Counted from the first letter of the stretch, positions 1 to 6,935 are shown. The stretch is 7,076 nucleotides of DNA from Flavobacteriales bacterium (GCA_011524845.1 WTJL01000140.1:18113-25188); one strand, 5' to 3'. The notes: a model not told the origin generated them from the sequence alone. Numbers and translations are program-made.

Positions 1-110
1 TGACGGTCGACCTCATGGACGATTCGCTGTGGCAGGTGCAGGTGGACGAAGGCTTTACGTGGATCCGATTTGAGCAGGAACTCACAGTCGTACCTTCCCA
101 CTTTGACTGA
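1..110 (+). CDS. C-terminal end of an unrecognised protein (5' truncated by the window)
   Basis: An open frame enters from the left edge (first whole codon at base 3) and ends at TGA 108-110, giving 35 residues. The peptide has alternating hydrophobic and acidic residues (LWQVQVDEGFTWIRFEQEL) that look like the last strands of a beta-rich domain, and it ends in SHFD. This frame fits real protein better than the other two: one of those is closed by a stop at 71-73, and the other runs into the next gene's frame only through a TTG. The gene runs in the same direction as the secreted protein that starts 40 bases downstream, so the two could be co-transcribed. I do not recognise the family; too little of it is visible to assign a function. 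Confidence 0.6.
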   Translation, partial: TVDLMDDSLWQVQVDEGFTWIRFEQELTVVPSHFD

Positions 111-150
111 GCCATTTTGGCTCGCCTTGATTTCGCCAACACGCTTTCCC

Positions 151-1254
151 ATGAAACACCTCATCCTTTCTTTGATGGCCACATGGATGTGCGCCCATGC
201 GCATGCCCAAACCCCCACCTCCGTCGAAGCTGCAGAATACGACCCCAACAGCGACCGGTGGTTTGTGAGCAACGGAAGCAGCATTTTGGCGACTTCCGAT
301 CTTGGGGAGTCGTGGACCGTGTTTGGCAACGGCGGCGCCACCCACGGCATGGAGGTCCTGGGAAGCACCCTGTTCGTCATCCAAAACAACGTCATCCGCG
401 CCTACGACGTCGTGTCCGGCGAGGAACTGGGGTCTTTGTCCCCCACCGGCGCCGGATTCTTGAACGGCATGGGCAGTGAGGAAAGTGCCGAGGGAGACCT
501 CCTTGTGGTCAGCGACTTTGCCTCCGGACGACTCTTGAAGGTGGACGTCTCCGACCCCACCAACATGACCTACAGCACCCTCGTCGGAGACACCGGCACC
601 ACCCCCAACGGCGTCACGGTCAAAGACGGCATCGCGACCGTCGTCAATTGGGGCAGCAACGCAGACATCCTCCAAGTGGACGTCGCGACCGGAGTCGTCA
701 CCACGCTCGTGGACGGGACCGGGCTCGGAAATTGCGACGGGGTGGATTGGGCCAACGGAGGCTTGGTCGTGAGCTCCTGGAGCCCTCAACGCATCACGTG
801 GTTCACGCCCGATGCAGAGGCTCCTGACACGTGGAATGCAGAGACCTTGGAACAAGGGTCGCCCTTGAGCAACCCTGCAGATCTCAGCGTGAACACGGCA
901 GAGACCCTGTACGCTGTGGCCTGCAGCGGCAACAACACCGTGTACTTTGGCGAACTGGCGAACGTGTCGAACGTCACGGCAGCGCGCTGGCCGCTCGCAG
1001 AAGCCGCTTGGGCTTCTCAAGGTGTGTCGGTGAGCGCCGATGTTCCAGGCACCTGGTCCATCACGGGCATGGATTTTTCCGGGCGTGTGCTCGGAAACAT
1101 GGAGGCACTCCATGCAGCCGGTGAAACCGTGTGGACATGGGACACCCTGGGGTCATGGGGGCGTCAGGCCACCCTGTTGGACATTCGGTTCACGCCTCAA
1201 GGTTCAGGAGTTGGGGTGTGGAAAACCACGCTGAAAGGCACCGTGCGTCACTGA
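151..1254 (+). CDS. Secreted beta-propeller-like protein with a possible degenerate T9SS C-terminal tail
   Basis: Protein of 367 residues. The chosen ATG at 151 gives a clear Sec signal peptide: Lys at position 2, a hydrophobic stretch over residues 4-13, and an AHA-Q cleavage site after about residue 19. The same frame is open back to a TTG at 70, but that would bury the signal peptide behind 27 poor residues and overlap the upstream gene. Residues 25-270 contain repeated short strands with Gly/Asn/Asp turns (for example NGVTVKDG, CDGVDWANGG, NPADLSVNTAETLYAVA) typical of SMP-30/NHL-like six-bladed propellers. Two Cys (195 and 258) could form a disulfide. Residues about 290-367 resemble the Por-type sorting domain of Bacteroidota: a WSITGMDFSGRVL strand with the SGR turn, and a final GVGVWKTTLKG strand. 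If real, this would send the protein across the outer membrane. No catalytic residues can be named, so the substrate is unknown. Confidence 0.8.
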   Translation: MKHLILSLMATWMCAHAHAQTPTSVEAAEYDPNSDRWFVSNGSSILATSDLGESWTVFGNGGATHGMEVLGSTLFVIQNNVIRAYDVVSGEELGSLSPTGAGFLNGMGSEESAEGDLLVVSDFASGRLLKVDVSDPTNMTYSTLVGDTGTTPNGVTVKDGIATVVNWGSNADILQVDVATGVVTTLVDGTGLGNCDGVDWANGGLVVSSWSPQRITWFTPDAEAPDTWNAETLEQGSPLSNPADLSVNTAETLYAVACSGNNTVYFGELANVSNVTAARWPLAEAAWASQGVSVSADVPGTWSITGMDFSGRVLGNMEALHAAGETVWTWDTLGSWGRQATLLDIRFTPQGSGVGVWKTTLKGTVRH

Positions 1255-1267
1255 CCTCGCCCCACGG

Positions 1268-3727
1268 TCACGAAGGGTCGACATCCACGGTCAAGCGCAA
1301 CCGCTTCCAGCGTGGATCTGAACTGAACTCCTCCAAATCCGACTGCAAGAGTGGACGGTAATTGGACGGAGGCAACGACCGTTCAAACTTCAAGGTGAGT
1401 TGACGAATGTGTTGGTCGTTCACCCTCGACAACGCCGGGGTGTCTGGGCCCAGCACCCGCTCGCCAAACCGTTGCTGCAACCGTGCCGCCAGCACCCCTG
1501 CACCGGCCTCCACCCGCTGGGCATCTCCGTGCTTCAAGGTGAGTCGAATCATGCGAACAAACGGGGGGTATTGATAGGTCTGACGCTCGATGAGTTCCCG
1601 ACGCACCAACGCTTCATGGTCGTGGTCCACGACGTGGTGCAAAAGCCAATGGTCCGCGCTGAACGTTTGGATGACCACCTTGCCCCTCGCCCCTTCTCCT
1701 GAGCGCCCAGCTCGACCCGCCACTTGGGTCAGCATTTGATAGGCGCGCTCAAACGACCGAAAATCCGGAAAGGTCAGCATGCGGTCAGCGGACATCACCC
1801 CCACAAGCCCCACATGGGCGAAGTCCAAGCCCTTGGACACCATTTGGGTCCCAACCAAGATGTCGTATTCCAAGTTGGCGAAGGCGTCGAGCAGCGTGGC
1901 GTGGGCCTTTTTCTTTCTCGTGGTGTCCAAATCCATTCGCGCCACCCGCGCCGTGGGAAAGAGTTCTGCCAACTCTTCTTCGATGCGTTCGGTGCCCAAA
2001 CCTTGGGCCTTGAGCGCCGTGCTGCCACACGCAATGCACGCGGTGGGTGCGGGACGCTCGTGGTACCCACAATGGTGACAGTGAAGGCCGCCCAGGGTTT
2101 TGTGGACCACCAATGGAATGTCGCATCGCTCGCAGGACGTGGCGTGTCCGCACTGGGTGCATTGGTAGGCCGGAGCGTAGCCGCGGCGGTTTTGGAACAA
2201 AATGACCTGACGCCCCTCTTTCAACGTCGCCTCCATCTCGTCGCGCAGCATTTTGCTGAAGCCGCCTCGCATGCTGCGCTGCTTGTGCTCCTTTCGCAGG
2301 TCCGCAAGGAAGATTTCTGGCAGCATCGCCCCGCCAAACCGTTCGGTGAGGCTCACCACTTCCACGTGGCCTTGCCCGCCCAACCATTGCGTTTCCACAG
2401 CCGGGGTGGCCGACCCCATGACCAACGGCACGTGTTGCCGAGACGACATCCACAGCGCCACGTCGCGCGCATGGTAGCGAGGCGCGGGATCGTGTTGCTT
2501 GAAGCTGGGTTCGTGTTCTTCGTCCACCACCACGAGTCCCACCTTGGGCAACGGCAACAGCACGGCGGACCGCGCTCCGACGATGAGCTGGCCTGACTTG
2601 GGATTCAACACGTTCATCCAAGTCTCGGTCCGCTCCCGGTCAGAGAATCGGCTGTGGTACACGTGAACCACATCGCCAAAGAACCTCCTCAACCGCTCAA
2701 TCAATTGGGTGGTCAGGGCAATCTCTGGGACCAAAAACAACACCTGCTGTCCCGCCGCAAGGACCTCCGCGATGAGGTGCGTGTAGATTTCCGTTTTCCC
2801 GGATCCTGTCACGCCGTGGAGGAGCACGGGCTTCTTGGCGACCAGTCCCGCGTGCACGGCGTTGTAGGCCCTGGCCTGTGCGTCCGAGAGCACGGGAAGG
2901 CTTGCCGTGCCAGGGCGACTGGGTCGAGCGGGTTCGCGCTCTTCCACCTCGAGGATGCCGCGTTCCACCCATTTTTGGACCGTCGAGGCGTCTGTGCGGG
3001 ATCGTTTTTGGGCTTGCACCTTGGGCAACTCCCCTTCTTCCACGACCACCAGTAGCAAACGCTCCATCGCCACGGCTTTGACCCCGGCCCACGCCAAGGC
3101 CGCGGAAAGCTCCTCTTCACTGACCCCTTCAGCGACGCGCACCCAAGACACACGCTTGGGCTTGACGCGCTCGTTCAACTCTTCTTTGGCCAAGGCAAGG
3201 CCCCGTTGCAAAAGGGTTCGAATGGCGCGCTGTGGATGCTTGATGCCGAGCAGCTCCGCACAGTCACGGATGCTCATGTCGTCGCGGACATGCAGCGCAT
3301 CCAGCAACATGGTGGACGGCCCATCCAGACCTGCCTCCGACACGTCCGCCGCATCGGGGTGCAGGACGATTCGCGTGGTGCTTTCCAGCTTCATCCCCGC
3401 AGGCAACGCCGCCCCCACCATCTCGCCAAGGGAGCACATGTAGTGCTGGGCCATCCATGCGAACATGTCGCGTTGGGCGGTCGTCAAAATCGGGGCGTCG
3501 TCCACCACGGCTTCCACCTCTTTGGCCGCGTAGCCTTCGGGGGCGGTGTGGTGCACGTCCCACACGACACCTGTCCACTTTTTGTGGCCCAACGGAACCA
3601 CCACCCTCGTGCCGACCCGAGGGCGTTCCAGATCCCCAGTAAACCACTTGTACGTCAGCGTCTTGGGCAGTGCCAGAGGCACCACCACCTCGACGAAGGT
3701 TGGGGATGTAGACGCAGTTGTGGACAC
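1268..3727 (-). CDS. priA: Primosomal protein N' (replication-restart DNA helicase PriA)
   Basis: PriA is a superfamily 2, 3'-to-5' helicase that binds stalled or repaired forks and starts reloading of the replicative helicase. With a GTG start at 3727 it has 819 residues, normal for the family. In order: an N-terminal 3'-DNA-end-binding domain (about 10-105, starting FVEVVVPLALPKTLTY), a winged-helix region, Walker A GVTGSGKT (305-312), DEEH box (402-405), GSATP (438-442), a zinc domain with all eight cysteines (523, 526, 532, 535, 550, 553, 564, 567), motif V GTQMVSKGLDF (626-636), motif VI QVAGRAGR (668-675), and a C-terminal domain with the family's YPPF (720-723). The frame stays open to a TTG at 3796, but that start would overlap the bcp start and add 23 unrelated residues. 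GTG 3727 puts the conserved N-terminus about ten residues in. No Shine-Dalgarno sequence is visible. The gene converges on the secreted-protein gene and diverges from bcp. Function is certain; the exact start is not. Confidence 0.95.
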   Translation of the reverse strand: MSTTASTSPTFVEVVVPLALPKTLTYKWFTGDLERPRVGTRVVVPLGHKKWTGVVWDVHHTAPEGYAAKEVEAVVDDAPILTTAQRDMFAWMAQHYMCSLGEMVGAALPAGMKLESTTRIVLHPDAADVSEAGLDGPSTMLLDALHVRDDMSIRDCAELLGIKHPQRAIRTLLQRGLALAKEELNERVKPKRVSWVRVAEGVSEEELSAALAWAGVKAVAMERLLLVVVEEGELPKVQAQKRSRTDASTVQKWVERGILEVEEREPARPSRPGTASLPVLSDAQARAYNAVHAGLVAKKPVLLHGVTGSGKTEIYTHLIAEVLAAGQQVLFLVPEIALTTQLIERLRRFFGDVVHVYHSRFSDRERTETWMNVLNPKSGQLIVGARSAVLLPLPKVGLVVVDEEHEPSFKQHDPAPRYHARDVALWMSSRQHVPLVMGSATPAVETQWLGGQGHVEVVSLTERFGGAMLPEIFLADLRKEHKQRSMRGGFSKMLRDEMEATLKEGRQVILFQNRRGYAPAYQCTQCGHATSCERCDIPLVVHKTLGGLHCHHCGYHERPAPTACIACGSTALKAQGLGTERIEEELAELFPTARVARMDLDTTRKKKAHATLLDAFANLEYDILVGTQMVSKGLDFAHVGLVGVMSADRMLTFPDFRSFERAYQMLTQVAGRAGRSGEGARGKVVIQTFSADHWLLHHVVDHDHEALVRRELIERQTYQYPPFVRMIRLTLKHGDAQRVEAGAGVLAARLQQRFGERVLGPDTPALSRVNDQHIRQLTLKFERSLPPSNYRPLLQSDLEEFSSDPRWKRLRLTVDVDPS

Positions 3728-3789
3728 GGAGGGGAAAATTAGGACGCAGAGGTGGCAAACCTCGCAGGCATTCGCGTGTTCTTTGAAGT
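3728..3789. promoter_or_regulatory. Divergent priA/bcp control region
   Basis: These 62 bases between the chosen priA GTG and the bcp ATG must hold the start signals for both genes. On the minus strand, TAATTTTC (3741-3734) matches seven of eight positions of the Bacteroidota -7 element TAnnTTTG. A minus-strand TTTG (3759-3756) lies upstream of it but only 14 bases away, shorter than the usual spacing. A short inverted repeat, GAGGT (3749-3753) and ACCTC (3759-3763) around a five-base loop, sits in the centre and could be an operator, though five-base arms arise easily by chance. No convincing element was found for bcp beyond a TTTG at 3782-3785. Confidence 0.35.
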
Positions 3790-4263
3790 ATGGCAAAGAC
3801 GATTACCCCTTTGGTCGCTGGCGACCAAGCGCCCGCATTCTCCTCCCCTGACCAACACGGCAACCTTCGAACCTTGGACGAATTCAAAGGGTCGAAGCTC
3901 GTGCTGTACTTCTACCCCAAGGACAACACCCCTGGATGCACCTCTCAAGCGTGCAACCTCAACGACAACCTCGACGCCTTGGCCAAGGCCGGGTACAAAG
4001 TCCTCGGCGTGAGCAAGGACCCCGCCAAATCCCACCACAAGTTCATCGACAAGTTCGGCTTGAAGTTTGACCTCTTGTGCGACGAGGATTTGAGCGTGCA
4101 TCACGCGTACGGGGTTTGGGGTCCCAAAAAGTTCATGGGACGCGAATTTGACGGAACCCACCGCACCACCTTCGTCATCGACGAACACGGCGTGCTGGAG
4201 CAGGTCATTGCCAAGCCCAAAGTGAAAGCCCACGCCGAAGAAATCCTGCAGCCCGAAGGCTGA
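3790..4263 (+). CDS. bcp: Thioredoxin-dependent peroxiredoxin, BCP/PrxQ type
   Basis: Cytoplasmic thiol peroxidase of 157 residues that reduces hydrogen peroxide and organic hydroperoxides using thioredoxin. The family signature is complete: YFYPKDNTPGCTSQAC carries the peroxidatic Cys50 and, five residues on, the resolving Cys55, the spacing of atypical 2-Cys BCP enzymes such as E. coli Bcp. Downstream it keeps GVSKD, the YGVWGPKKFMGREFDGTHRTTFVID block and a short C-terminal helix, so it is full length. The ATG at 3790 is fixed by an in-frame TGA at 3784-3786. No Shine-Dalgarno sequence is present. It is transcribed away from priA and lies 106 bases upstream of recA, grouping peroxide defence with DNA repair. 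The palindromes between it and recA suggest recA has its own control rather than simple read-through, but that is an inference. Confidence 0.96.
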   Translation: MAKTITPLVAGDQAPAFSSPDQHGNLRTLDEFKGSKLVLYFYPKDNTPGCTSQACNLNDNLDALAKAGYKVLGVSKDPAKSHHKFIDKFGLKFDLLCDEDLSVHHAYGVWGPKKFMGREFDGTHRTTFVIDEHGVLEQVIAKPKVKAHAEEILQPEG

Positions 4264-4285
4264 TTCACCCGCGGCGTTCATTGTT

Positions 4286-4306
4286 TTTTGTCCAACGTGG
4301 ACAAAA
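4286..4306. repeat. Perfect palindrome 1 in the bcp-recA gap
   Basis: Arms TTTTGTCCA (4286-4294) and TGGACAAAA (4298-4306) are exact reverse complements around the three-base centre ACG. The element begins 23 bases after the bcp stop. It could be the bcp transcription-end hairpin or a dimeric-repressor operator. On the plus strand the right arm is followed by CACCACCCC and not by a run of T, so it is not a standard intrinsic terminator. The T run (4284-4289) is on the left, which would suit a leftward transcript, yet no leftward gene ends here. Confidence 0.6.
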
Positions 4307-4315
4307 CACCACCCC

Positions 4316-4336
4316 CTCCGTAAGTCCTTTACGGAG
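4316..4336. repeat. Perfect palindrome 2, just upstream of recA
   Basis: Arms CTCCGTAA (4316-4323) and TTACGGAG (4329-4336) are exact reverse complements around the five-base centre GTCCT. It lies 33 bases before the recA ATG and ten bases after palindrome 1. The plus-strand sequence after it (TCCCTCAAAT) has no T run, which argues against a terminator. Its position is where a repressor would block a recA promoter, so an SOS-type (LexA) operator is a reasonable guess; I do not know the LexA motif of this lineage well enough to confirm it. Confidence 0.6.
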
Positions 4337-4345
4337 TCCCTCAAA

Positions 4346-4353
4346 TACCTTCG
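4346..4353 (+). promoter_or_regulatory. Possible recA promoter -7 element
   Basis: TACCTTCG matches seven of eight positions of the Bacteroidota consensus TAnnTTTG and would start transcription close to the recA ATG at 4370. With normal spacing the -33 element would fall inside or beside palindrome 2, but no clear TTTG or TTG is seen there. The match is weak on its own; position is the main argument. Confidence 0.25.
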
Positions 4354-4369
4354 CTCAAAACCAATTGAC

Positions 4370-5401
4370 ATGGCGGTAAACGCAGACAAACTCAAAGCCC
4401 TCCAGTTGACGATGGATCGACTGGACAAGACGTACGGGAAAGGCACCGTGATGAAACTCGGAGACGAGGTCGTTGAAAAGGTGGACGTCATTCCCAGCGG
4501 AAGTCTGAACCTGGATTTGGCCCTCGGCATCGGTGGCTACCCCAAGGGGCGCATCGTGGAGATCTACGGCCCCGAGTCTTCCGGAAAGACCACCCTGGCC
4601 ATCCATGCCATTGCCGAATGCCAAAAGCAAGGCGGCATTTGCGCCATTGTGGACGCCGAGCACGCTTTCGACAAGTTCTACGCGGAGAACTTGGGCGTGG
4701 ACACTGAGAACCTCTTGATTTCTCAACCCGACAACGGAGAACAGGCGTTGGAGATTGCCGACAACCTGATCCGTTCAGGCGCCATTGACCTGTTGGTCAT
4801 CGACTCGGTCGCGGCGTTGACCCCTCGCGCTGAAATCGAAGGTGAAATGTCCGACAGCTCTGTAGGTCTGCAAGCCCGCTTGATGTCCAAGGCCCTCCGC
4901 AAACTGACGGGCACCATCAGCAAGACAGGATGCTGTTGCATCTTCATCAACCAGCTTCGCGAGAAGATTGGGGTGATGTTTGGCAACCCTGAGACCACCA
5001 CCGGTGGAAACGCCTTGAAGTTCTATTCTTCCGTGCGTCTCGACATTCGTCGCTCGACGCAGATCAAAGACGGCGACGCCGTTCAAGGCAACCGCACGAA
5101 GGTGAAGGTGGTCAAGAACAAAGTGGCCCCTCCCTTCCGTCGTGCGGAATTCGACATCATGTACGGCGCCGGGGTCTCAAAAACGGGTGAAGTCATCGAC
5201 CTGGGCGTCGACCAAGGCATCATCAAGAAGAGCGGTTCTTGGTTCTCCTACGGAGACACAAAGCTTGGACAAGGTCGCGATGCGGTGAAGAACCTGCTTG
5301 CGGACAACCCAGAGCTGATGGAAGAACTGGAAGCGAAAATCAAAGAGGCCATCCAGCCCAAACCGGCTGCAGAGGCCCTTCCGGAAGAGGCGCTTGCATG
5401 A
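4370..5401 (+). CDS. recA: Recombinase RecA
   Basis: ATP-dependent strand-exchange protein that forms filaments on single-stranded DNA, drives homologous recombination and triggers SOS repressor self-cleavage. It has 343 residues and is complete. Key parts: N-terminal oligomerisation helix (DKLKALQLTMDRLDKTYGKG), Walker A GPESSGKT (67-74), catalytic Glu97 in DAEHAF, Walker B LLVIDS (141-146), and DNA-binding loop 2 within NQLREKIGVMFGNPETTTGG (194-213). The stretch YPKGRIVEIYGPESSGKT and the FINQLREKIGVMFGNPE block are as expected for Bacteroidota. One oddity is three consecutive Cys at 188-190, on the strand leading into loop 2. The C-terminal tail (about 328-343) is short and only mildly acidic compared with E. 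coli. The ATG lacks a Shine-Dalgarno sequence, like its neighbours. The two palindromes upstream suggest dedicated regulation. The last codons overlap the start of the TPR lipoprotein gene, so the two are almost certainly one mRNA. Confidence 0.98.
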   Translation: MAVNADKLKALQLTMDRLDKTYGKGTVMKLGDEVVEKVDVIPSGSLNLDLALGIGGYPKGRIVEIYGPESSGKTTLAIHAIAECQKQGGICAIVDAEHAFDKFYAENLGVDTENLLISQPDNGEQALEIADNLIRSGAIDLLVIDSVAALTPRAEIEGEMSDSSVGLQARLMSKALRKLTGTISKTGCCCIFINQLREKIGVMFGNPETTTGGNALKFYSSVRLDIRRSTQIKDGDAVQGNRTKVKVVKNKVAPPFRRAEFDIMYGAGVSKTGEVIDLGVDQGIIKKSGSWFSYGDTKLGQGRDAVKNLLADNPELMEELEAKIKEAIQPKPAAEALPEEALA

Positions 5402-6471
5402 AGCTAGGCACTGACCTTCGGAACACTGTTCTACAAAGCGGGGTGGCCTTTGGCCTCCTCGCTTTGGCATTTGTAGGCTGCCAAGATGGCCCCCAGGACC
5501 CGACCGGATCGGACGGTTCTGTCCTTCAGGCCTTGGACAGTGCCCAACACTGGAGCGACCACATTGTGGCGGATCCCACAGACCCTGCGAGGTACGTGGA
5601 CCGTGCGGCCTGGCACCTGCGCAATGGCCGCATCGCAGAAGGCCTGTTGGATTTGAATTTGGCGATTGAAGCCGACTCCACCCATGCCCCAGCCTGGTCG
5701 GCCAAGGCCGATGCGCTGTACCTGACCCAAGCGTTCGAACCGTGCATTGAACACCTCGATGCCTGCCTGGACGTGGCTCCCGACCACATCCCCTGCCTGC
5801 TTCGTCGCGCCGAAATGCACATCCATCTGAGGCAATACCCTGAGGCGTTCGACAAACTCAATGCGGTGCTTCGTCAGGCTCCCTTGAACCACGAAGCATA
5901 CTGGATGAAAGGCATGATCTACCGCGACCAAGGCAACGCCGAGAACGCCAAGAGTTCCTTTCAAACTGCAGTGGAAGTCAACCCCAATTTTTTTGACGGA
6001 TTCATCGCCTTGGGTCTGGCCTATGCTGCCGACATGGACACCTTGGCCATTGGCTTCTTCCAAACGGCAAAGGACTTGCGTCCCCAAAGCGTCGAGGCCC
6101 GCTACAACCTGGCCTACTTCCTCCAGGAGCACAAACCGACCCAACGGCGGTTTCTCGACCGTGCCCGTCGCGAGTACCAAGGCATCGTCCAACTGGATCC
6201 GAGCAATGCTGCAGCGTCGTTCAACCAAGGCTACATTCATTTGGAATACCTGCAAGCCTACGACAGCGCCGTCCATCATTTCTCCAACGCCATCGATGAG
6301 CTGCCTTATTACCACCAGGCCTTCTTCAACAGAGGGTTGGCGTACGAGAGCTTGAACAGATTGGAAGACGCAGAGTTGGATTACCGAGAGGCGCTGCAAT
6401 TCCAACCGGACTACACCGCAGCGGCCTTGGCCCTGCAACGGGTCCTTCAGCAGCGAAACGCCAGCAATTGA
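5398..6471 (+). CDS. Predicted TPR-repeat lipoprotein, translationally coupled to recA
   Basis: Protein of 357 residues. The frame is open upstream into recA, but ATG 5398 is the right start: it forms an ATGA overlap with the recA stop and places a lipoprotein signal at the N-terminus (Lys2, Arg8, hydrophobic residues 15-27, then FVGC with Cys28 as the lipidation site; Phe at -3 is less usual than Leu). The mature protein starts CQDGPQD. Gln and acidic residues right after the Cys resemble the Bacteroidota export signal for surface lipoproteins, but loosely. From about residue 62 to 338 there are eight 34-residue TPR units (near 62, 96, 130, 164, 198, 232, 271, 305), the sixth with an insertion around PTQRRFLDRA, and a partial ninth at the end. 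TPR arrays bind proteins or peptides; no enzyme domain is present. Partner and role are unknown. The link to RecA is positional: it may only be sharing the recA transcript. Confidence 0.88.
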   Translation: MKLGTDLRNTVLQSGVAFGLLALAFVGCQDGPQDPTGSDGSVLQALDSAQHWSDHIVADPTDPARYVDRAAWHLRNGRIAEGLLDLNLAIEADSTHAPAWSAKADALYLTQAFEPCIEHLDACLDVAPDHIPCLLRRAEMHIHLRQYPEAFDKLNAVLRQAPLNHEAYWMKGMIYRDQGNAENAKSSFQTAVEVNPNFFDGFIALGLAYAADMDTLAIGFFQTAKDLRPQSVEARYNLAYFLQEHKPTQRRFLDRARREYQGIVQLDPSNAAASFNQGYIHLEYLQAYDSAVHHFSNAIDELPYYHQAFFNRGLAYESLNRLEDAELDYREALQFQPDYTAAALALQRVLQQRNASN

Positions 6472-6528
6472 CCGGTCCAAAAGACCAGTGATTGGCGCGG
6501 TCGGTTCACACCATGGGACTGAGCCATC

Positions 6529-6558
6529 AAAAAAGGGCGGCCCGATGGGACCGCCCTT
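6529..6558 (-). terminator. Intrinsic terminator of the rpmI-rplT operon, probably bidirectional
   Basis: Arms AAGGGCGG (6533-6540) and CCGCCCTT (6551-6558) form a perfect eight-pair stem, with a further CCC/GGG pairing inside the ten-base loop. Read on the minus strand, the GC-rich stem is followed at once by six T (complement of A at 6529-6534), a textbook terminator 29 bases after the rplT stop. Read on the plus strand it is followed by the T-rich CTTGTT, so it may also end the recA-TPR transcript, whose last stop codon is at 6469-6471. The rest of the 116-base gap between the two converging genes shows nothing else. Confidence 0.88.
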
Positions 6559-6587
6559 CTTGTTCACCCACCACAGGTGATGAAGTC

Positions 6588-6935
6588 TTACTTTTTGATT
6601 TGATCCACCACGGCCTTGAAGGCTTCGGGGTGGTTCATCGCCAGGTCAGCGAGGACCTTGCGGTTGAGTTCGATGCCCGACTTGGACAACTGACCCATGA
6701 ATGCACTGTAGGACATGCCGTGCTGGCGAGCTCCTGCGTTGATGCGCTGAATCCACAAGCTGCGGAACTGACGCTTGCGGAGCTTCCGTCCTACGTATGC
6801 GTATTGGAGGCCTTTTTCGACGGCGTTCTTGGCGACCGTCCAAACGTTCTTCCGGGCACCGTAGTACCCTTTGGCCATTTTAAGGACCTTCTTGCGACGA
6901 GCGCGTGAGGCCACTGCGTTTTTTGATCTTGGCAT
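6588..6935 (-). CDS. rplT: 50S ribosomal protein L20
   Basis: L20 binds 23S rRNA early in assembly of the large subunit and in several bacteria also represses its own operon. This copy has 115 residues, the normal length. It carries the long basic N-terminal extension (RARRKKVLKMAKGYYGARKN, 11-30), the central YAYVGRKLRKRQFRSLWIQRINAGAR helix region (45-70), and the globular RNA-binding end with NRKVLADLA (91-99). The ATG at 6935 is preceded by an A-rich stretch (AAAAAAGAACACAGAA on the coding strand) and no Shine-Dalgarno sequence, as usual for ribosomal genes in Bacteroidota. It follows rpmI with a 95-base gap, long for this operon, and ends just before a strong terminator. Confidence 0.98.
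   Translation of the reverse strand: MPRSKNAVASRARRKKVLKMAKGYYGARKNVWTVAKNAVEKGLQYAYVGRKLRKRQFRSLWIQRINAGARQHGMSYSAFMGQLSKSGIELNRKVLADLAMNHPEAFKAVVDQIKK

Noticed and set aside
70..150. TTG-start extension of the secreted-protein gene
   Set aside because: It would overlap the upstream gene and hide an otherwise clean signal peptide beginning at ATG 151.
82..1113. A 343-codon open frame on the minus strand opposite the secreted-protein gene
   Set aside because: Its translation is rich in Gly, Val, His and Arg with no domain or signal peptide, and it is the complement of a well-supported gene; long antisense frames are common at this base composition.
1724..2596. A 290-codon plus-strand frame inside priA
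   Set aside because: It lies entirely opposite the conserved helicase domains and its composition (His, Gln, Arg, Ala) is that of reversed coding sequence.
3739..4530. A 263-codon minus-strand frame across bcp and the start of recA
   Set aside because: It crosses two confirmed genes and their intergenic control region, and resembles no protein family I know.
6474..6486. Small GGTC/GACC hairpin just after the TPR gene stop
   Set aside because: Only four base pairs and no T run follow it; the strong hairpin at 6533-6558 is a better terminator.
5431..6567. A 378-codon minus-strand frame opposite the TPR gene
   Set aside because: It would start inside the terminator hairpin, and the TPR repeats on the plus strand fully explain the region.
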